This document shows positions 1-8,467 of a stretch of DNA of 64,000 bases, piece after piece. The notes beneath the pieces are model-generated. The model was not told the origin of the DNA. It ran no database searches and saw only the letters and a list, made by a program, of their open reading frames with translations. The stretch covers positions 1-64,000 of the forward strand of contig CAJUMB010000003.1 of the NCBI GenBank assembly GCA_910587105.1, in the 5' to 3' direction. Every line of letters begins with the position of its first letter. The first letter of the stretch is position 1. This DNA comes from an uncultured Lachnospiraceae bacterium. GTDB taxonomy: Bacteria; Bacillota; Clostridia; Lachnospirales; Lachnospiraceae. The position numbers were made by a program, and so were the translations under genes.

Positions 1-76
1 GCGCAGTTAGATTTATTGGTTTTCTAACTTACACACTTTATTTTACACTCCCTTTCATACAGTTTCAGAGCAGAAT

Positions 77-598
77 TTAAGAATACGTATATTCAGCGTT
101 CTGCCTTCTGTATGTATCATTATCCTTCCGGCGCAGTTCATTTTCAACCTGTGTCAGCTTTTTTTTCAGTTCCTGGATTTTTGTCTCATCTGTTTCAGAA
201 TTCAACTGTGATTTTAGTTCCTTTTGTTTTTTCTTTAATTTTTCAATTTCCCGGTCAACTTTATCTGTATTACAGGTGCATTCTTCTACAGTTTTATCCT
301 CAGATGCCTTCTCCTGTGGGCCTGATGCTTTTTTGTCCGGACTGCCGGACTTTGGAGCATCTGCTGTCCGCTCCGGGTTATCAAAATAGATTTTGGGTTT
401 CCCGTCTTCGTCTTTTCCCAGCCAGTAGCGTCCGGCGGGGTCTTCCTTTTTCTCAGGGATATATTCGTCTGTCACGGGGGTCAAAGGGCGGTCTTTGGAT
501 TCGTCTTCTGGCTGATGGACTTTCGATGGTTCTTTTACATGATCAACAGCTGCAGGCGGGGTTGTTGTACCGGAAATCATATTAGAAATAGGTTTCAT
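77..598 (-). CDS. Hypothetical acidic/basic coiled-coil protein
   Basis: I do not recognise a named family. The start is the ATG at 598, because a GGAGG motif lies 8 bases upstream; an in-frame TTG at 613 would sit before that SD. The 173-residue product has no signal peptide and no membrane segment. Its N-terminal two thirds are rich in Pro, Lys, Asp and Glu and look disordered. A short CTC dipeptide-cysteine patch (ECTCN) precedes a C-terminal Lys/Glu-rich heptad stretch of about 45 residues that should form a coiled coil. It stands alone, upstream and codirectional with nothing obvious at the window edge, so the context gives no function. Confidence 0.6.
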   Translation of the reverse strand: MKPISNMISGTTTPPAAVDHVKEPSKVHQPEDESKDRPLTPVTDEYIPEKKEDPAGRYWLGKDEDGKPKIYFDNPERTADAPKSGSPDKKASGPQEKASEDKTVEECTCNTDKVDREIEKLKKKQKELKSQLNSETDETKIQELKKKLTQVENELRRKDNDTYRRQNAEYTYS

Positions 599-734
599 TT
601 GCTGCTCCTCCAATTCTGAAAAAAATCATGGTCTGCTGTTCTTTTTACAGTCGGCAGCATGTTTTACAGAAATTCTGCCGCTGGGCAATCATACCGCTGC
701 TGTAATTTCAGTTTACCGCTCCTTGGCAGAATTT

Positions 735-2042
735 TCAATTCTTTTGGATTGAAATGCTCTCTGGATGTAATGAGATGTTTAACAGCACATTGAGAGAAAA
801 ATGTTGTTTCTTTTTCTCTGTCAGAATAGTTCCATGATACTTTTCAGCCACTGCTTTGATGTTGGAAAGTCCGGTTCCCATGGGGGGAAGAGGCCCCTCC
901 GGGCAGGTATTATCAAATTCCAGCAGATAGAAATCACCCTGTCGTTTCCCGCTGATGCAAATAGACATGGTGCCGCCGGTGGATTGACAGGCGCTGACAG
1001 CGTTGTCCAGAGCATTTGCGAAAATAATGCATAGGTCAAGGTCATCAATCATACAGGGAGATGGTAAAACCAGGGAGATTTCCACTGCTATTTCTTTTGC
1101 CTGTGCCAGTCCCATTTTTTCACTCAGCAGAATATCTACCACAGGATTACCGGTCTGATGGGAAAAGGATAAGGAGGACGAGGTTATTTCCAGTTTCTGA
1201 AGATAGTCTTTGGCCTCTTTTGATTTTCCGCTGTTCAACAGGCCGCTTAAAATGGTCAGGTGGTTTCTGATATCATGGCGGAATGCTTTGGTCTGTTCAT
1301 AGCGAATCTGTGCTTCCGATATATATACCTTTTGTGCCTGGGCAGCCTGTGCCAGAGAAGCCAATATGGTCTGTGCCTGAAATCCATGGCAGATGCGTCT
1401 GTAGGCATACAAAGTACAAAAAAGTGCACCCAGCCCCAGGGACTGCAGGAACAGCAGGGCAAAATGTTTCCCGGATTCTGACAGGGAAAGGGTGGAAGAA
1501 AACTGGGTATAAGATGTCTGCACAATGTACAGTTCCGCGGTAAAAAAGAACATGACCGGGAATAACAGCAGTCCAAGGGCAGACGCCTGACAGTCATTTT
1601 CCAGAGATACAAGTTTTAAAATAGTGATGTAACAGACCGCGCTGATGCCAAAAGCGGAGGCTATTGCCAGAAGTACCAGCAGATATAGCAGCGGCCTTCC
1701 GATAAAATGGGGGAATAACAGTGCCTCCGCCGAGTTGACAATACCGGAAGAAAGCTGCAGGACTGAGACAGCGAGAATGGAGGCGGTCCAGGATACAGAC
1801 CGGCGGTTTCCCAGGGCAAGGCGGTTCATCCCGTACAGGATCAGCAGTTCCGCGCCGATGACGGCTACCCAGAAGATGGAAAACCTGCCGGCAATCCATT
1901 CAAGAGTAAAAAGAAGGAAAAGGTATACGGCAAAATGCCATAATTTTTCCTTTTTTCCGGTAAAGCGGCTGACAAAGAAAAGATGCAAGGCGCTCTGTAC
2001 GGCAAGGCAGAGTCCGTTCACACATACAGTAAAATAATCCAT
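735..2042 (-). CDS. AgrC/LytS-like sensor histidine kinase (GHKL ATPase)
   Basis: 435 residues. About six hydrophobic segments fill the first ~215 residues. The phosphoacceptor box FRHDIRNHL sits near residue 255 and the N-box NALDNAVSAC near residue 340, followed by a G-box (GTGLSN). This is the HPK10/AgrC-type layout, in which a membrane sensor autophosphorylates and passes phosphate to a LytTR regulator. It starts 2 bases after the stop of the response regulator gene, with AAGGAAAGGGG as SD, so the two are coupled. No AgrB protease or AgrD-like peptide gene was seen nearby, so the ligand is unknown. Confidence 0.88.
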   Translation of the reverse strand: MDYFTVCVNGLCLAVQSALHLFFVSRFTGKKEKLWHFAVYLFLLFTLEWIAGRFSIFWVAVIGAELLILYGMNRLALGNRRSVSWTASILAVSVLQLSSGIVNSAEALLFPHFIGRPLLYLLVLLAIASAFGISAVCYITILKLVSLENDCQASALGLLLFPVMFFFTAELYIVQTSYTQFSSTLSLSESGKHFALLFLQSLGLGALFCTLYAYRRICHGFQAQTILASLAQAAQAQKVYISEAQIRYEQTKAFRHDIRNHLTILSGLLNSGKSKEAKDYLQKLEITSSSLSFSHQTGNPVVDILLSEKMGLAQAKEIAVEISLVLPSPCMIDDLDLCIIFANALDNAVSACQSTGGTMSICISGKRQGDFYLLEFDNTCPEGPLPPMGTGLSNIKAVAEKYHGTILTEKKKQHFSLNVLLNISLHPESISIQKN

Positions 2043-2043
2043 A

Positions 2044-2766
2044 TCAGAATCCCCTTTCCTTCATGTGGCGCAGAAGCGCCTGTGTCAAATCACGTTCCCG
2101 CAATCTGGATACAGGAATTTCGCCCCCTTGTGATAAAGCAATCTGGCCTCCATGGCATCCACGGACATAATCCAGATTGACCAGATAGCTCCTGTGGCAT
2201 TTGAAGAAACGCCCGTCCACGTGCTGCTCCAGATCCTCCAGCTTATTATAATAATCCACGACTTTCCCATTATTTTGGTGAATATAGATTTTCCGGCCCT
2301 GTACTTCACAGTATATGATTTGGGAGAGAGGGATTACCTGGCAGGAAATTCCTTTCTGAACTATGAGATTTTTTGCTGTCCTCTGTGCCAGAGTCCGGAC
2401 TGCCCGGTCCATAGTCCGATTAAAATGGATGCTGTCCAGGGGTTTGAGAAGATAGTCGAATGCTTCCACTTCGAAGGCATCATAGACATATTCTTTCAGA
2501 ATCGTCACAAAAACCAGCAGACTGTGATTCTTTTGCTCCCGTAGAGCCCGGGCAGTTTCCATTCCGTCCGGCTGCCGCATCTGAATATCCAGGAAGATCA
2601 AATCAAAATCGCAAGTGCTGTCCAAAAGAGAACGGCCGTCGGGAAAACTGTTGACACAATAAGATGTTATATTTTTTTCTTCCATATATTGGGAAAGATG
2701 GTGAGAGATTTCTCTCGTCATAAAGGGCTCGTCGTCGCAAATTGCAAATTTTATCACATTTATCAC
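2044..2766 (-). CDS. LytTR-family response regulator
   Basis: 240 residues. The N-terminal receiver domain has the acidic pocket CDDEP near residue 10, the phospho-Asp in FLDIQM near residue 60 and a Lys in LLKPLD near residue 108. The C-terminal ~100 residues form a LytTR DNA-binding domain (CEVQGRKIYIH, FFKCHRSYLVNLDYV). Such regulators bind direct repeats upstream of target promoters. The start is uncertain: GTG at 2766 or GTG at 2757; the second has a better placed GGTGA. It is the first gene of a two-gene operon with the histidine kinase. Targets cannot be told from the sequence. Confidence 0.88.
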   Translation of the reverse strand: MINVIKFAICDDEPFMTREISHHLSQYMEEKNITSYCVNSFPDGRSLLDSTCDFDLIFLDIQMRQPDGMETARALREQKNHSLLVFVTILKEYVYDAFEVEAFDYLLKPLDSIHFNRTMDRAVRTLAQRTAKNLIVQKGISCQVIPLSQIIYCEVQGRKIYIHQNNGKVVDYYNKLEDLEQHVDGRFFKCHRSYLVNLDYVRGCHGGQIALSQGGEIPVSRLRERDLTQALLRHMKERGF

Positions 2767-2914
2767 CGCGTTTTCTTATCAGAATACCAGATATGAGGAA
2801 AAAGAACAATCCAATTGTCGTGAAATATCTTGAAATTGTAATGAGATGATTTTCCAGACACATTTTGAGACAGAAGCGGACTTGTGGGCGTTGTGGAAAA
2901 TCATAATATTTCAG

Positions 2915-2944
2915 TTGTGCCTGCATTACAACAGGTGATATAAT
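2915..2944 (+). promoter_or_regulatory. Possible sigma-A promoter of the sigma-like gene
   Basis: TTGTGC (2915-2920), an 18-base spacer and TATAAT (2939-2944). The -10 box is perfect and the -35 box is moderate. It lies about 80 bases before the sigma-factor-like start. Confidence 0.4.
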
Positions 2945-3022
2945 ACCAGCAGAAACGTTGGATAGGGATGTCAGGACTTTTACAGTAAAGGGCAGTGATG
3001 TGAATCAGGAAGAGGACAAAAG

Positions 3023-3280
3023 ATGAAGAAGGAAGAGTTTAAGATTGTCTATATGGAATACCATCATATGGTTATTCATCTCGCATACGATATACTGCAT
3101 GATTATGATCTGGCACAGTATGTCTGCCAGGAAGTTTTTATAGAATTGGACGAGAAGATAGAACGGATAAATAGAGAGCGCATTAAAGGCTGGCTTTTAC
3201 GTTGCGGAAAGAGAAAATCAATTGACTTAGCGAGAAGGAACTGCCGGAAGAATGAAGTCTCTGTGAGTACAGAGGAATAG
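3023..3280 (+). CDS. Sigma-70-like protein with region 2 only
   Basis: 85 residues. It resembles the N-terminal half of an ECF-type sigma factor: a helix like region 2.1 (VYMEYHHMVIHLAYDIL), the DLAQYVCQEVFIELDE stretch typical of region 2.2-2.3 and an RIKGWLLRCGKRKSIDLAR stretch like regions 2.3-2.4. The region 4 half needed for -35 recognition is absent. The family is normally about 160-180 residues. A stop at 3278 is followed within 50 bases by a terminator-like hairpin, so region 4 is deleted rather than shifted to another frame. Two membrane proteins with anti-sigma-like layout lie downstream. It could be a remnant or a stand-alone core-RNAP-binding protein. Confidence 0.6.
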   Translation: MKKEEFKIVYMEYHHMVIHLAYDILHDYDLAQYVCQEVFIELDEKIERINRERIKGWLLRCGKRKSIDLARRNCRKNEVSVSTEE

Positions 3281-3330
3281 AGAAGTGGAAACTATTTGCC
3301 AACGACAAGAGTTTGGAAAAATAAGAAAAC

Positions 3331-3366
3331 GGAGCTCAAAACCGTGTTGGATGAGCTCCTTATTTG
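3331..3366 (+). terminator. Terminator-like hairpin
   Basis: GGAGCTCA (3331-3338) pairs perfectly with TGAGCTCC (3352-3359) over a 13-base loop, followed by TTATTTG. The U tract is modest. Confidence 0.5.
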
Positions 3367-3428
3367 TTTATGGTATATTTGTAAAGTAAACTTATCCAAG
3401 AAGAATACATAAAAGAAACGGAACGAAA

Positions 3429-4229
3429 ATGGGGAAAAACCTTAAATTTGATAAGCTAAACGAATGGATAAAAGCGGAATATGACCGGGAGACAAAGAAA
3501 ATAGAGGACAGTCTTAGTAATGATGGTTCTTTTGATCCGGACAAAATAGACAGTGAAGAACTATTCCAACGTATCCAATCCCGGACTGGAGAAAAAGAGG
3601 AGCAGGAGATAAAAAGCGGAGTTCAAGGAAAAAGGAAGGTAATAACCAGGCAGAAAGTTGGAAAGTGTGCAGCGTTCTTTTGCACGACAGTTATAGGTGT
3701 TTTCTTGGCAAGTATGACCAGTGAGGCAAATCGATCGTATTTTATGTATCAGATGCAGTATTTGGTTGGGAATGAGGTGGTGGTAGATGAAGGTAATGAG
3801 GAAGATGGGAAAGAGATGATAGAGTGGGAAAAAGGAGGGGGAATCAGGCAGGACATCCAGGATGAATTGGGAATATTGGTTCCAGATTTTCGATATATGT
3901 TGGAATTGCGTACAGATGAGGCGTATAATATACAATATGGTGATTCGATTGCAATTATTGAGTATCAATATAATAATACTATTGTTAATTTGCGGATGTT
4001 TAACAGCAATCGAACGGATATTTCAGGCATAGACTTTCAAGGAAAGGCAATAAAAGAATTGTCTTTGATGAACGATACAGTTAAAATGACAGTATCAGAA
4101 ATAAAAGGACTGGAAGATAAACAAGCGACATTAGCGGCGCAGTGGGAATATAAAGAAGGGTATTATCAGCTGAGTGGAAAGGTTGAAAAGAAAGAATTTC
4201 TTAAAATTTTAAAAAGTATTGCCTATTAA
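3429..4229 (+). CDS. Single-pass membrane protein, DUF4367/anti-sigma-like, copy 1
   Basis: 266 residues. A charged cytoplasmic N-terminus (residues 1-77, LNEWIKAEYDRE onward) is followed by one membrane segment (about 78-95) and an outside domain of about 165 residues. That domain ends in an AQWEYKEGYYQLSG motif and a helix like those closing DUF4367 domains. Such proteins often follow ECF sigma genes in Clostridia and act as anti-sigma or sensor partners; that role here is inferred. It has a close paralogue at 4730. The first ~100 residues are nearly identical between the two, while the outer domains have diverged. The SD is weak (GGAACG). AT-rich compared with the housekeeping genes. Confidence 0.7.
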   Translation: MGKNLKFDKLNEWIKAEYDRETKKIEDSLSNDGSFDPDKIDSEELFQRIQSRTGEKEEQEIKSGVQGKRKVITRQKVGKCAAFFCTTVIGVFLASMTSEANRSYFMYQMQYLVGNEVVVDEGNEEDGKEMIEWEKGGGIRQDIQDELGILVPDFRYMLELRTDEAYNIQYGDSIAIIEYQYNNTIVNLRMFNSNRTDISGIDFQGKAIKELSLMNDTVKMTVSEIKGLEDKQATLAAQWEYKEGYYQLSGKVEKKEFLKILKSIAY

Positions 4230-4729
4230 AGAGTTATTTTTTGCAGTTTCTTATTTTGTATTGACGATGATGTCCCGGTACTGAAAGTATCCTTCATATC
4301 CCTCACCGGGCCATGCAGTGACCTGTTTGGAAAATTGATCTTTACCTGCCGTCGTATGGGGGATCTGTACGGCAGTTTTCCTGGCAGTAAAGGTATGGCG
4401 CAGAATAGGATGTAAGAGTTGATACAGCCTGGTGCGCCGCCTTAACTCGGAACAAATCCCCCATCCCATACCCTCTGGGCATAAACTGTGATATATGGCT
4501 GACATAAAGCATTTTTAAGACATGCTCTAATACTGATTAAATATGCAGGTGTCAATGTGCCGAGACGGACCGTCTCACAGATTCAGGTCTTATCTATTTC
4601 AATGCCAATCATAAGCGTTGAATTTTTTAAGATATTCCCGACAAAAATTATTTTGCTATTATAATTTGCTTGTGTTATATTTATAATGTGAACTTATTTA
4701 AAAGAATATACAAAAGAGATGGGACGAAA
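4230..4729. other. 500-bp spacer between tandem paralogues
   Basis: It holds an 84-codon minus-strand open frame (4251-4505) that ends in WPGEGYEGYFQYRD-like sequence but has no SD and no recognised family; it may be a gene remnant. A 15-base inverted repeat, GAGACGG-A-CCGTCTC, lies at 4562-4576. The last ~55 bases (from about 4668) closely match the flank just before the first paralogue (about 3365-3428), so the duplication included the upstream region. Confidence 0.45.
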
Positions 4730-5533
4730 ATGAGGAAAAATTTTAAATTTGATAAACTAAATGAATGGATAAGAGCGGAATATGACCGGGAGACGAAGGA
4801 AATAGAGGACAGCCTTAGTGATGACGGTTCTTTTGATCCCAACAAAATAGACAGCCAGGAACTCTTCCAACGTATCCAATCCCGGATTAGGGAAAAGGAG
4901 GAGCAGGAAACAAAAAGTGAAGTACAGGAAAAAAGGCGGGGAATTACCAGGCAAAGAGTTGGAAAGTATGCAGCTCTTTTTTGTGTGGCGGTTACTGGTG
5001 TCTTCTTCGCAAGTATGACCAGTGAGGCGAATCGATCGTATCTTATGTATAAGGTGCAGTATTTGATTGGGGATGAGGCGGAGGTAGATGCAGGTAGTAA
5101 GGTGGATAGTAATAATATTATAAAGAAAAAAAGACAAGAAAAAATTGGAGAGGAAATAGAAAGCCAATTAGGTGTTTTGGTTCCCTATTTTGAGTATGGG
5201 TTGCAATTGGATGTAAATGATGTATATAATATTGAACCAGAAAATGCAGTTGCAACTATTGAATACCAATATAGTAGTGATAATGTTATAAATTTAAAAA
5301 TGGTTAATCGAAATGAGACAGATACTGTTGGTCTGGATTTCCGAGGAAAAGAAATAGCAGAATTAAAACTTAAGAGAGAAACAATTATTATACATATTAT
5401 GAAAACAAGAGATAGTAAAGATGAAGAGGACGTTTTGACGGCACAATGGGAATATGGAAATGGAAACTATCAGTTGACTGGAAAAGTAAAGAAAAGTGAA
5501 TTTATAAAAATTCTTAAAAGTATTATTTATTAA
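4730..5533 (+). CDS. Single-pass membrane protein, DUF4367/anti-sigma-like, copy 2
   Basis: 267 residues, paralogue of the product at 3429. The start is the ATG at 4730, which aligns with the start of copy 1; an upstream in-frame ATG at 4670 lies in what corresponds to non-coding sequence of copy 1. The N-terminus (KFDKLNEWIRAEYDRETKE) and the membrane segment (about residues 79-95) are almost the same as in copy 1. The outer domain differs by many substitutions and small indels but keeps the closing AQWEYGNGNYQLTGK motif. The pattern suggests one common inside partner and two different outside inputs; this is inference. Confidence 0.7.
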   Translation: MRKNFKFDKLNEWIRAEYDRETKEIEDSLSDDGSFDPNKIDSQELFQRIQSRIREKEEQETKSEVQEKRRGITRQRVGKYAALFCVAVTGVFFASMTSEANRSYLMYKVQYLIGDEAEVDAGSKVDSNNIIKKKRQEKIGEEIESQLGVLVPYFEYGLQLDVNDVYNIEPENAVATIEYQYSSDNVINLKMVNRNETDTVGLDFRGKEIAELKLKRETIIIHIMKTRDSKDEEDVLTAQWEYGNGNYQLTGKVKKSEFIKILKSIIY

Positions 5534-5601
5534 GAAGTTACTATTTCATTTTTCTGACGTATTTATTGTGTAGCGTAAGTACCATGGAAAGAGAAGAATC
5601 A

Positions 5602-6084
5602 ATGAGGCATAAATTTTATAAGAAGTTGGCTTTGTTTTTAGTGCTGGTTACGGCTTTAGTTACAGTTTTCACGTCTGGTACTTTAATCTATGGTGCGCCC
5701 AATGGTACATCTTTATATGAAGATATTACAGAAATCTCAGATAAAAGTACTGTTTTAACCAGAGGTAATTATTTAAACTATGGTGCGGTAACGTTGACCA
5801 AACTTGATTCGATGAAAGTCCGAATTTCAGGTGAGACTGCGGCCCATAAAGTTTGTGATTCGTTGTTTGTAGATTTATATTTATACCGCAGTAAAGATGG
5901 GATAAACTATGAACACTATCGGGAATGGTCTTTTGAGAAAAGAAATGGCAGTTATTTTTGGAAAGTACTAGAGGTTATAGTACCTTCGGGATATTATTAT
6001 GCTATAGCGGGTATCCATACGGCAGTTTTTAATGGCGAAGCCGAAATGACCAGAGCATACGCAGAGGGGCTTTGGGTAAATTAG
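5602..6084 (+). CDS. Small secreted protein, possibly DUF6147-like
   Basis: 160 residues when started at the ATG at 5602, which has GAAAGAGAAG upstream; an in-frame ATG at 5584 is less likely. A signal peptide is clear: a KKLA basic start, a hydrophobic core (LFLVLVTALVTVFTSG) and a likely cleavage site after LIYGA near residue 32. The mature part carries TRGNYLNYGAVTLTK followed by a beta-rich domain with VDLYLYRSKDG and a C-terminal tyrosine-rich strand set. I recall similar short exported proteins in Lachnospiraceae named DUF6147, but I could not check. No catalytic motif is visible. It follows the two membrane proteins and shares their AT-rich composition. Confidence 0.65.
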   Translation: MRHKFYKKLALFLVLVTALVTVFTSGTLIYGAPNGTSLYEDITEISDKSTVLTRGNYLNYGAVTLTKLDSMKVRISGETAAHKVCDSLFVDLYLYRSKDGINYEHYREWSFEKRNGSYFWKVLEVIVPSGYYYAIAGIHTAVFNGEAEMTRAYAEGLWVN

Positions 6085-6360
6085 CCATTCACTTTCTGTT
6101 ACGTGAATTAGCATTTTTCAGATACAATCCGAATTAGGGAATGTATCATCCATGACATACATCCATTTGCGTGTGGATTTTTCTTTCGAATGACATGACA
6201 GCCTAAATATAAAAGTAAAACATTAAAGTAGAGGCCGCCAAAGAAAATGCAATGAACAGCTTTCACAGCAAAAAAAGAAAAATACTTACGCTGCTGGCTG
6301 TGTTGAGAATGGTAAGTTTTAAAATTTACATGTTCATTGCAGATTTCGGCAATTACTTGT
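6085..6360. other. Intergenic stretch without a supported gene
   Basis: About 275 bases between the secreted protein and the Uma2 terminator. A 90-codon minus-strand frame (6108-6380) runs through the terminator hairpin and has no family resemblance, so I do not call it a gene. Nothing else stands out. Confidence 0.4.
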
Positions 6361-6388
6361 AAAAAGCCTGCCGGACGCAACCGGCAGG
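6361..6388 (-). terminator. Rho-independent terminator of the Uma2 gene
   Basis: On the minus strand CCTGCCGG and CCGGCAGG form an 8-bp perfect stem with a 6-base loop (6367-6388), followed by a C and TTTTT (6361-6365). It begins 9 bases after the Uma2 stop. Confidence 0.75.
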
Positions 6389-6397
6389 TATTTCGGG

Positions 6398-6961
6398 TTA
6401 ATTATTCAACAGATTGGCTATATCAGAGAAGTTGATATAGAAATCCTCGTAAATGTTGGTTTGAATTTTATCAGAAAAGGTATAGATAGCAGGAGCAGCA
6501 GCGTGTTCTATATCGTAAACAAGAATGGTTTGTTTCATCGGATCTACGATCCAATATTCCTTTACACCAGCAGAGCGGTATAAATATAATTTTGTGTAAT
6601 AGTCCATAAGGCGGCTGCTTGGGGATACAATTTCAATGATCCAGTCTGGAGCTCCATTGCACCCGCGGTTATCCAATTTGCTGGCATCACAGATTACGGA
6701 GATATCCGGCTCTAAGTACTTTGAATGGTCTGCAAAAGGAAACACTGCAAAAGGGGCGGGAAAAACTTCACATGACCCTTCATTGGCACGGACATAATTT
6801 CCAATTTCCAGGTGTAAAAATGATAATATTCTCTGATGTGTTGTGTCTGGGGGTGCCAGATCATATATTTGGCCGTCTATCAGCTCTGCGCGTCTGTCGT
6901 CCGGAAGAGCATAGATAGCATCAATGGTATAAATTTTCTCCTGGGTTAATGCCTGCGCCAT
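6398..6961 (-). CDS. Uma2 family (DUF820) restriction-endonuclease-fold protein
   Basis: 187 residues, the usual length of the Uma2/DUF820 family. Family signatures are ELIDGQIYDLAPP near residue 30, the acidic motif EPDISVIC near residue 84, GAPDWIIEIVSPSS near residue 104 and YRSAGVKEYWIVDP near residue 128. The E/D-x(n)-D-x(n)-E-x-V pattern fits a PD-(D/E)XK nuclease fold. The biological role of the family is unclear; copies are often scattered and abundant in cyanobacteria and some Firmicutes. It stands alone on the minus strand in the AT-rich accessory section, with its own terminator. Confidence 0.85.
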   Translation of the reverse strand: MAQALTQEKIYTIDAIYALPDDRRAELIDGQIYDLAPPDTTHQRILSFLHLEIGNYVRANEGSCEVFPAPFAVFPFADHSKYLEPDISVICDASKLDNRGCNGAPDWIIEIVSPSSRLMDYYTKLYLYRSAGVKEYWIVDPMKQTILVYDIEHAAAPAIYTFSDKIQTNIYEDFYINFSDIANLLNN

Positions 6962-7299
6962 GATAACACATCCTTTCTGGTACTACAGCAAACATATTGT
7001 ATTATGCTTTGAACAAGCCGTCTTTACATCAATTTTCTTTGAAAAATAATCGAATTTTACTATAAATAATAAAAGCAGATATCGCTCATTTTATTCATTA
7101 TATCAAAAAATCTGCTGTGTCTCATTAAAAATCTTAAAGGTTCGTCGTAGTGTCTTATGTTTTGTTTAGCATTATACGCAGATTTTTGGCAAATGTAAAT
7201 AAGTTTATTTGAATTTAATGAAATCATATTATATATTTCCTATATCGTTCATTTTGTTTAAGAAACCATAGGACCTGAACAAGTTAGAAAAATTTAGAC
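6962..7299. other. AT-rich intergenic region
   Basis: About 340 bases between divergently read Uma2 and rplS. It is very AT-rich. A spaced inverted repeat, AGCAGAT and ATCTGCT, lies around 7074-7116. I see no open frame and no recognised RNA. It marks the boundary between accessory and housekeeping DNA. Confidence 0.4.
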
Positions 7300-7328
7300 T
7301 TGCCAACCTGCCGGATTTATTGTATAAT
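7300..7328 (+). promoter_or_regulatory. Sigma-A promoter of rplS
   Basis: TTGCCA (7300-7305), exactly 17 bases, TATAAT (7323-7328). It leaves an ~80-base leader before rplS. An L19 autoregulatory leader is known in some Firmicutes, but I cannot confirm its fold here. Confidence 0.8.
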
Positions 7329-7415
7329 CACCCTTGTTATGATAAAAGAGATGGTCCTCTGTTACAGTCTTTCTGTATTAAGAACATCCAAATAGAAAGC
7401 TAAGGAGACAAACTG

Positions 7416-7766
7416 ATGAACGAAATTATCAAGAAGATTGAGGAAACTCAGTTAAAGGCAGAACCCCCCCAGTTTCGCGTAGGGGATACTGTAAGGGTGC
7501 ATGCTAAGATCAAAGAAGGAAACAGAGAGAGAATTCAGGTATTTGAAGGTACTGTGCTGAAGAAGCAGAACGGCAGCAACCGGGCGACTTTCACAGTGAG
7601 GAAGACTTCTAACGGAATCGGTGTGGAAAAGACATGGCCGCTTCACTCCCCCAATGTGGAAAAAGTGGAAGTAGTCAGATATGGTAAAGTAAGAAGAGCA
7701 AAACTGAATTATCTGAGAGACCGGGTAGGTAAGCGTGCAAAAGTAAAAGAACGGATCGTAAGGTAG
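7416..7766 (+). CDS. rplS: 50S ribosomal protein L19
   Basis: 116 residues, normal length for L19. L19 lies at the 30S-50S interface of the ribosome. The family signatures FRVGDTVRVHAKIKEGNRERIQVFEGTV... and VEVVRYGKVRRAKLNYLRD are present (seen from residue 21 and near residue 90). The SD TAAGGAGA lies 8 bases before the ATG. In most Firmicutes rplS follows rimM and trmD; here it follows the Uma2 gene region, so that neighbourhood is broken. A strong promoter precedes it and a terminator follows it. Confidence 0.97.
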   Translation: MNEIIKKIEETQLKAEPPQFRVGDTVRVHAKIKEGNRERIQVFEGTVLKKQNGSNRATFTVRKTSNGIGVEKTWPLHSPNVEKVEVVRYGKVRRAKLNYLRDRVGKRAKVKERIVR

Positions 7767-7836
7767 TACAGCAATTCATAAATCAGGCACTTTGCGATAA
7801 GGTTATTTACGAAAACGCTGTAGTAGTGGAATTTGA

Positions 7837-7865
7837 GGGGCTGTGGGAACAGCCCCTTGTTGTTT
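7837..7865 (+). terminator. Terminator after rplS
   Basis: GGGGCTGT, loop GGGA, ACAGCCCC (7837-7856) followed by TTGTTGTTT. It lies just before lepB and rules out a longer lepB start at 7833, which would run through it. Confidence 0.75.
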
Positions 7866-7880
7866 CAGGAAAGGTATGCA

Positions 7881-8456
7881 ATGAGCGGGAAAGTGTCAGG
7901 TGCGAAGTCTTTTTTCGAGAGAGATGCAGTAAAGGAAGTTCTGGTGTGGATATTCCAGATTGCGGTGGTGCTGGCCTGTGCGGTGGTGGCAGCTATCTTT
8001 TTTTTCCAGACTGTGACTATGCAGGAGGGGTCTATGGAGCCCACTCTGGCGTCTGGAGACCGTTTTTTCATTAACAGGATGGCCTACAAGCTGGGAACCC
8101 CTGAACGGGGGGATCTGATAGTGTTTAAGACGAGTCCTAAGGAAGATGCCAGCCTTCATATCAAGCGGGTGATCGGTCTTCCCGGTGAGACCATACAGAT
8201 TAAAGACGGACAGATTCTGATTAACGGTGAGACTTACAAAGAAGGCAGAGATTTTCCCAGTATCAGCAGTCCGGGGCTGGCAGAAGAAGAGATATCTCTC
8301 CAGAATGGGGAATATTTTGTACTGGGAGATAACCGGAATAACAGCGATGACAGCCGGTATGGTGATGTGGGGAATGTTCAGAAGAAATATATTGAGGGAA
8401 AAATCTGGTTTACAGCCGGGCCGTTGAAAAAAATCGGGCTGGTAAAGGATGAATGA
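7881..8456 (+). CDS. lepB: Signal peptidase I
   Basis: 191 residues from the ATG at 7881, chosen because AGGAAAGG lies 6 bases upstream. A longer frame from 7833 would include the preceding terminator hairpin. One N-terminal membrane anchor (about residues 20-45) is followed by the catalytic serine motif QEGSMEPTL, the catalytic lysine motif HIKRVIGLPGE and the box GDNRNNSDDSRYG. It cuts signal peptides from exported proteins on the outer face of the membrane. The order rplS-lepB-rbgA-rnhB-yraN is the common Firmicute arrangement. Its stop overlaps the alternative start of the next gene, so translation is coupled. Confidence 0.95.
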   Translation: MSGKVSGAKSFFERDAVKEVLVWIFQIAVVLACAVVAAIFFFQTVTMQEGSMEPTLASGDRFFINRMAYKLGTPERGDLIVFKTSPKEDASLHIKRVIGLPGETIQIKDGQILINGETYKEGRDFPSISSPGLAEEEISLQNGEYFVLGDNRNNSDDSRYGDVGNVQKKYIEGKIWFTAGPLKKIGLVKDE

Positions 8457-8467
8457 GGAAAACGATT

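Noticed and set aside
735..3022. Complete agr quorum system
   Set aside because: Only the kinase and regulator are present; no AgrB or peptide gene was found on either side.
6108..6380. 90-codon minus-strand frame
   Set aside because: It runs through the Uma2 terminator hairpin and lacks an SD.
7833..7880. Longer lepB start
   Set aside because: It would translate the rplS terminator stem; the ATG at 7881 has a good SD.
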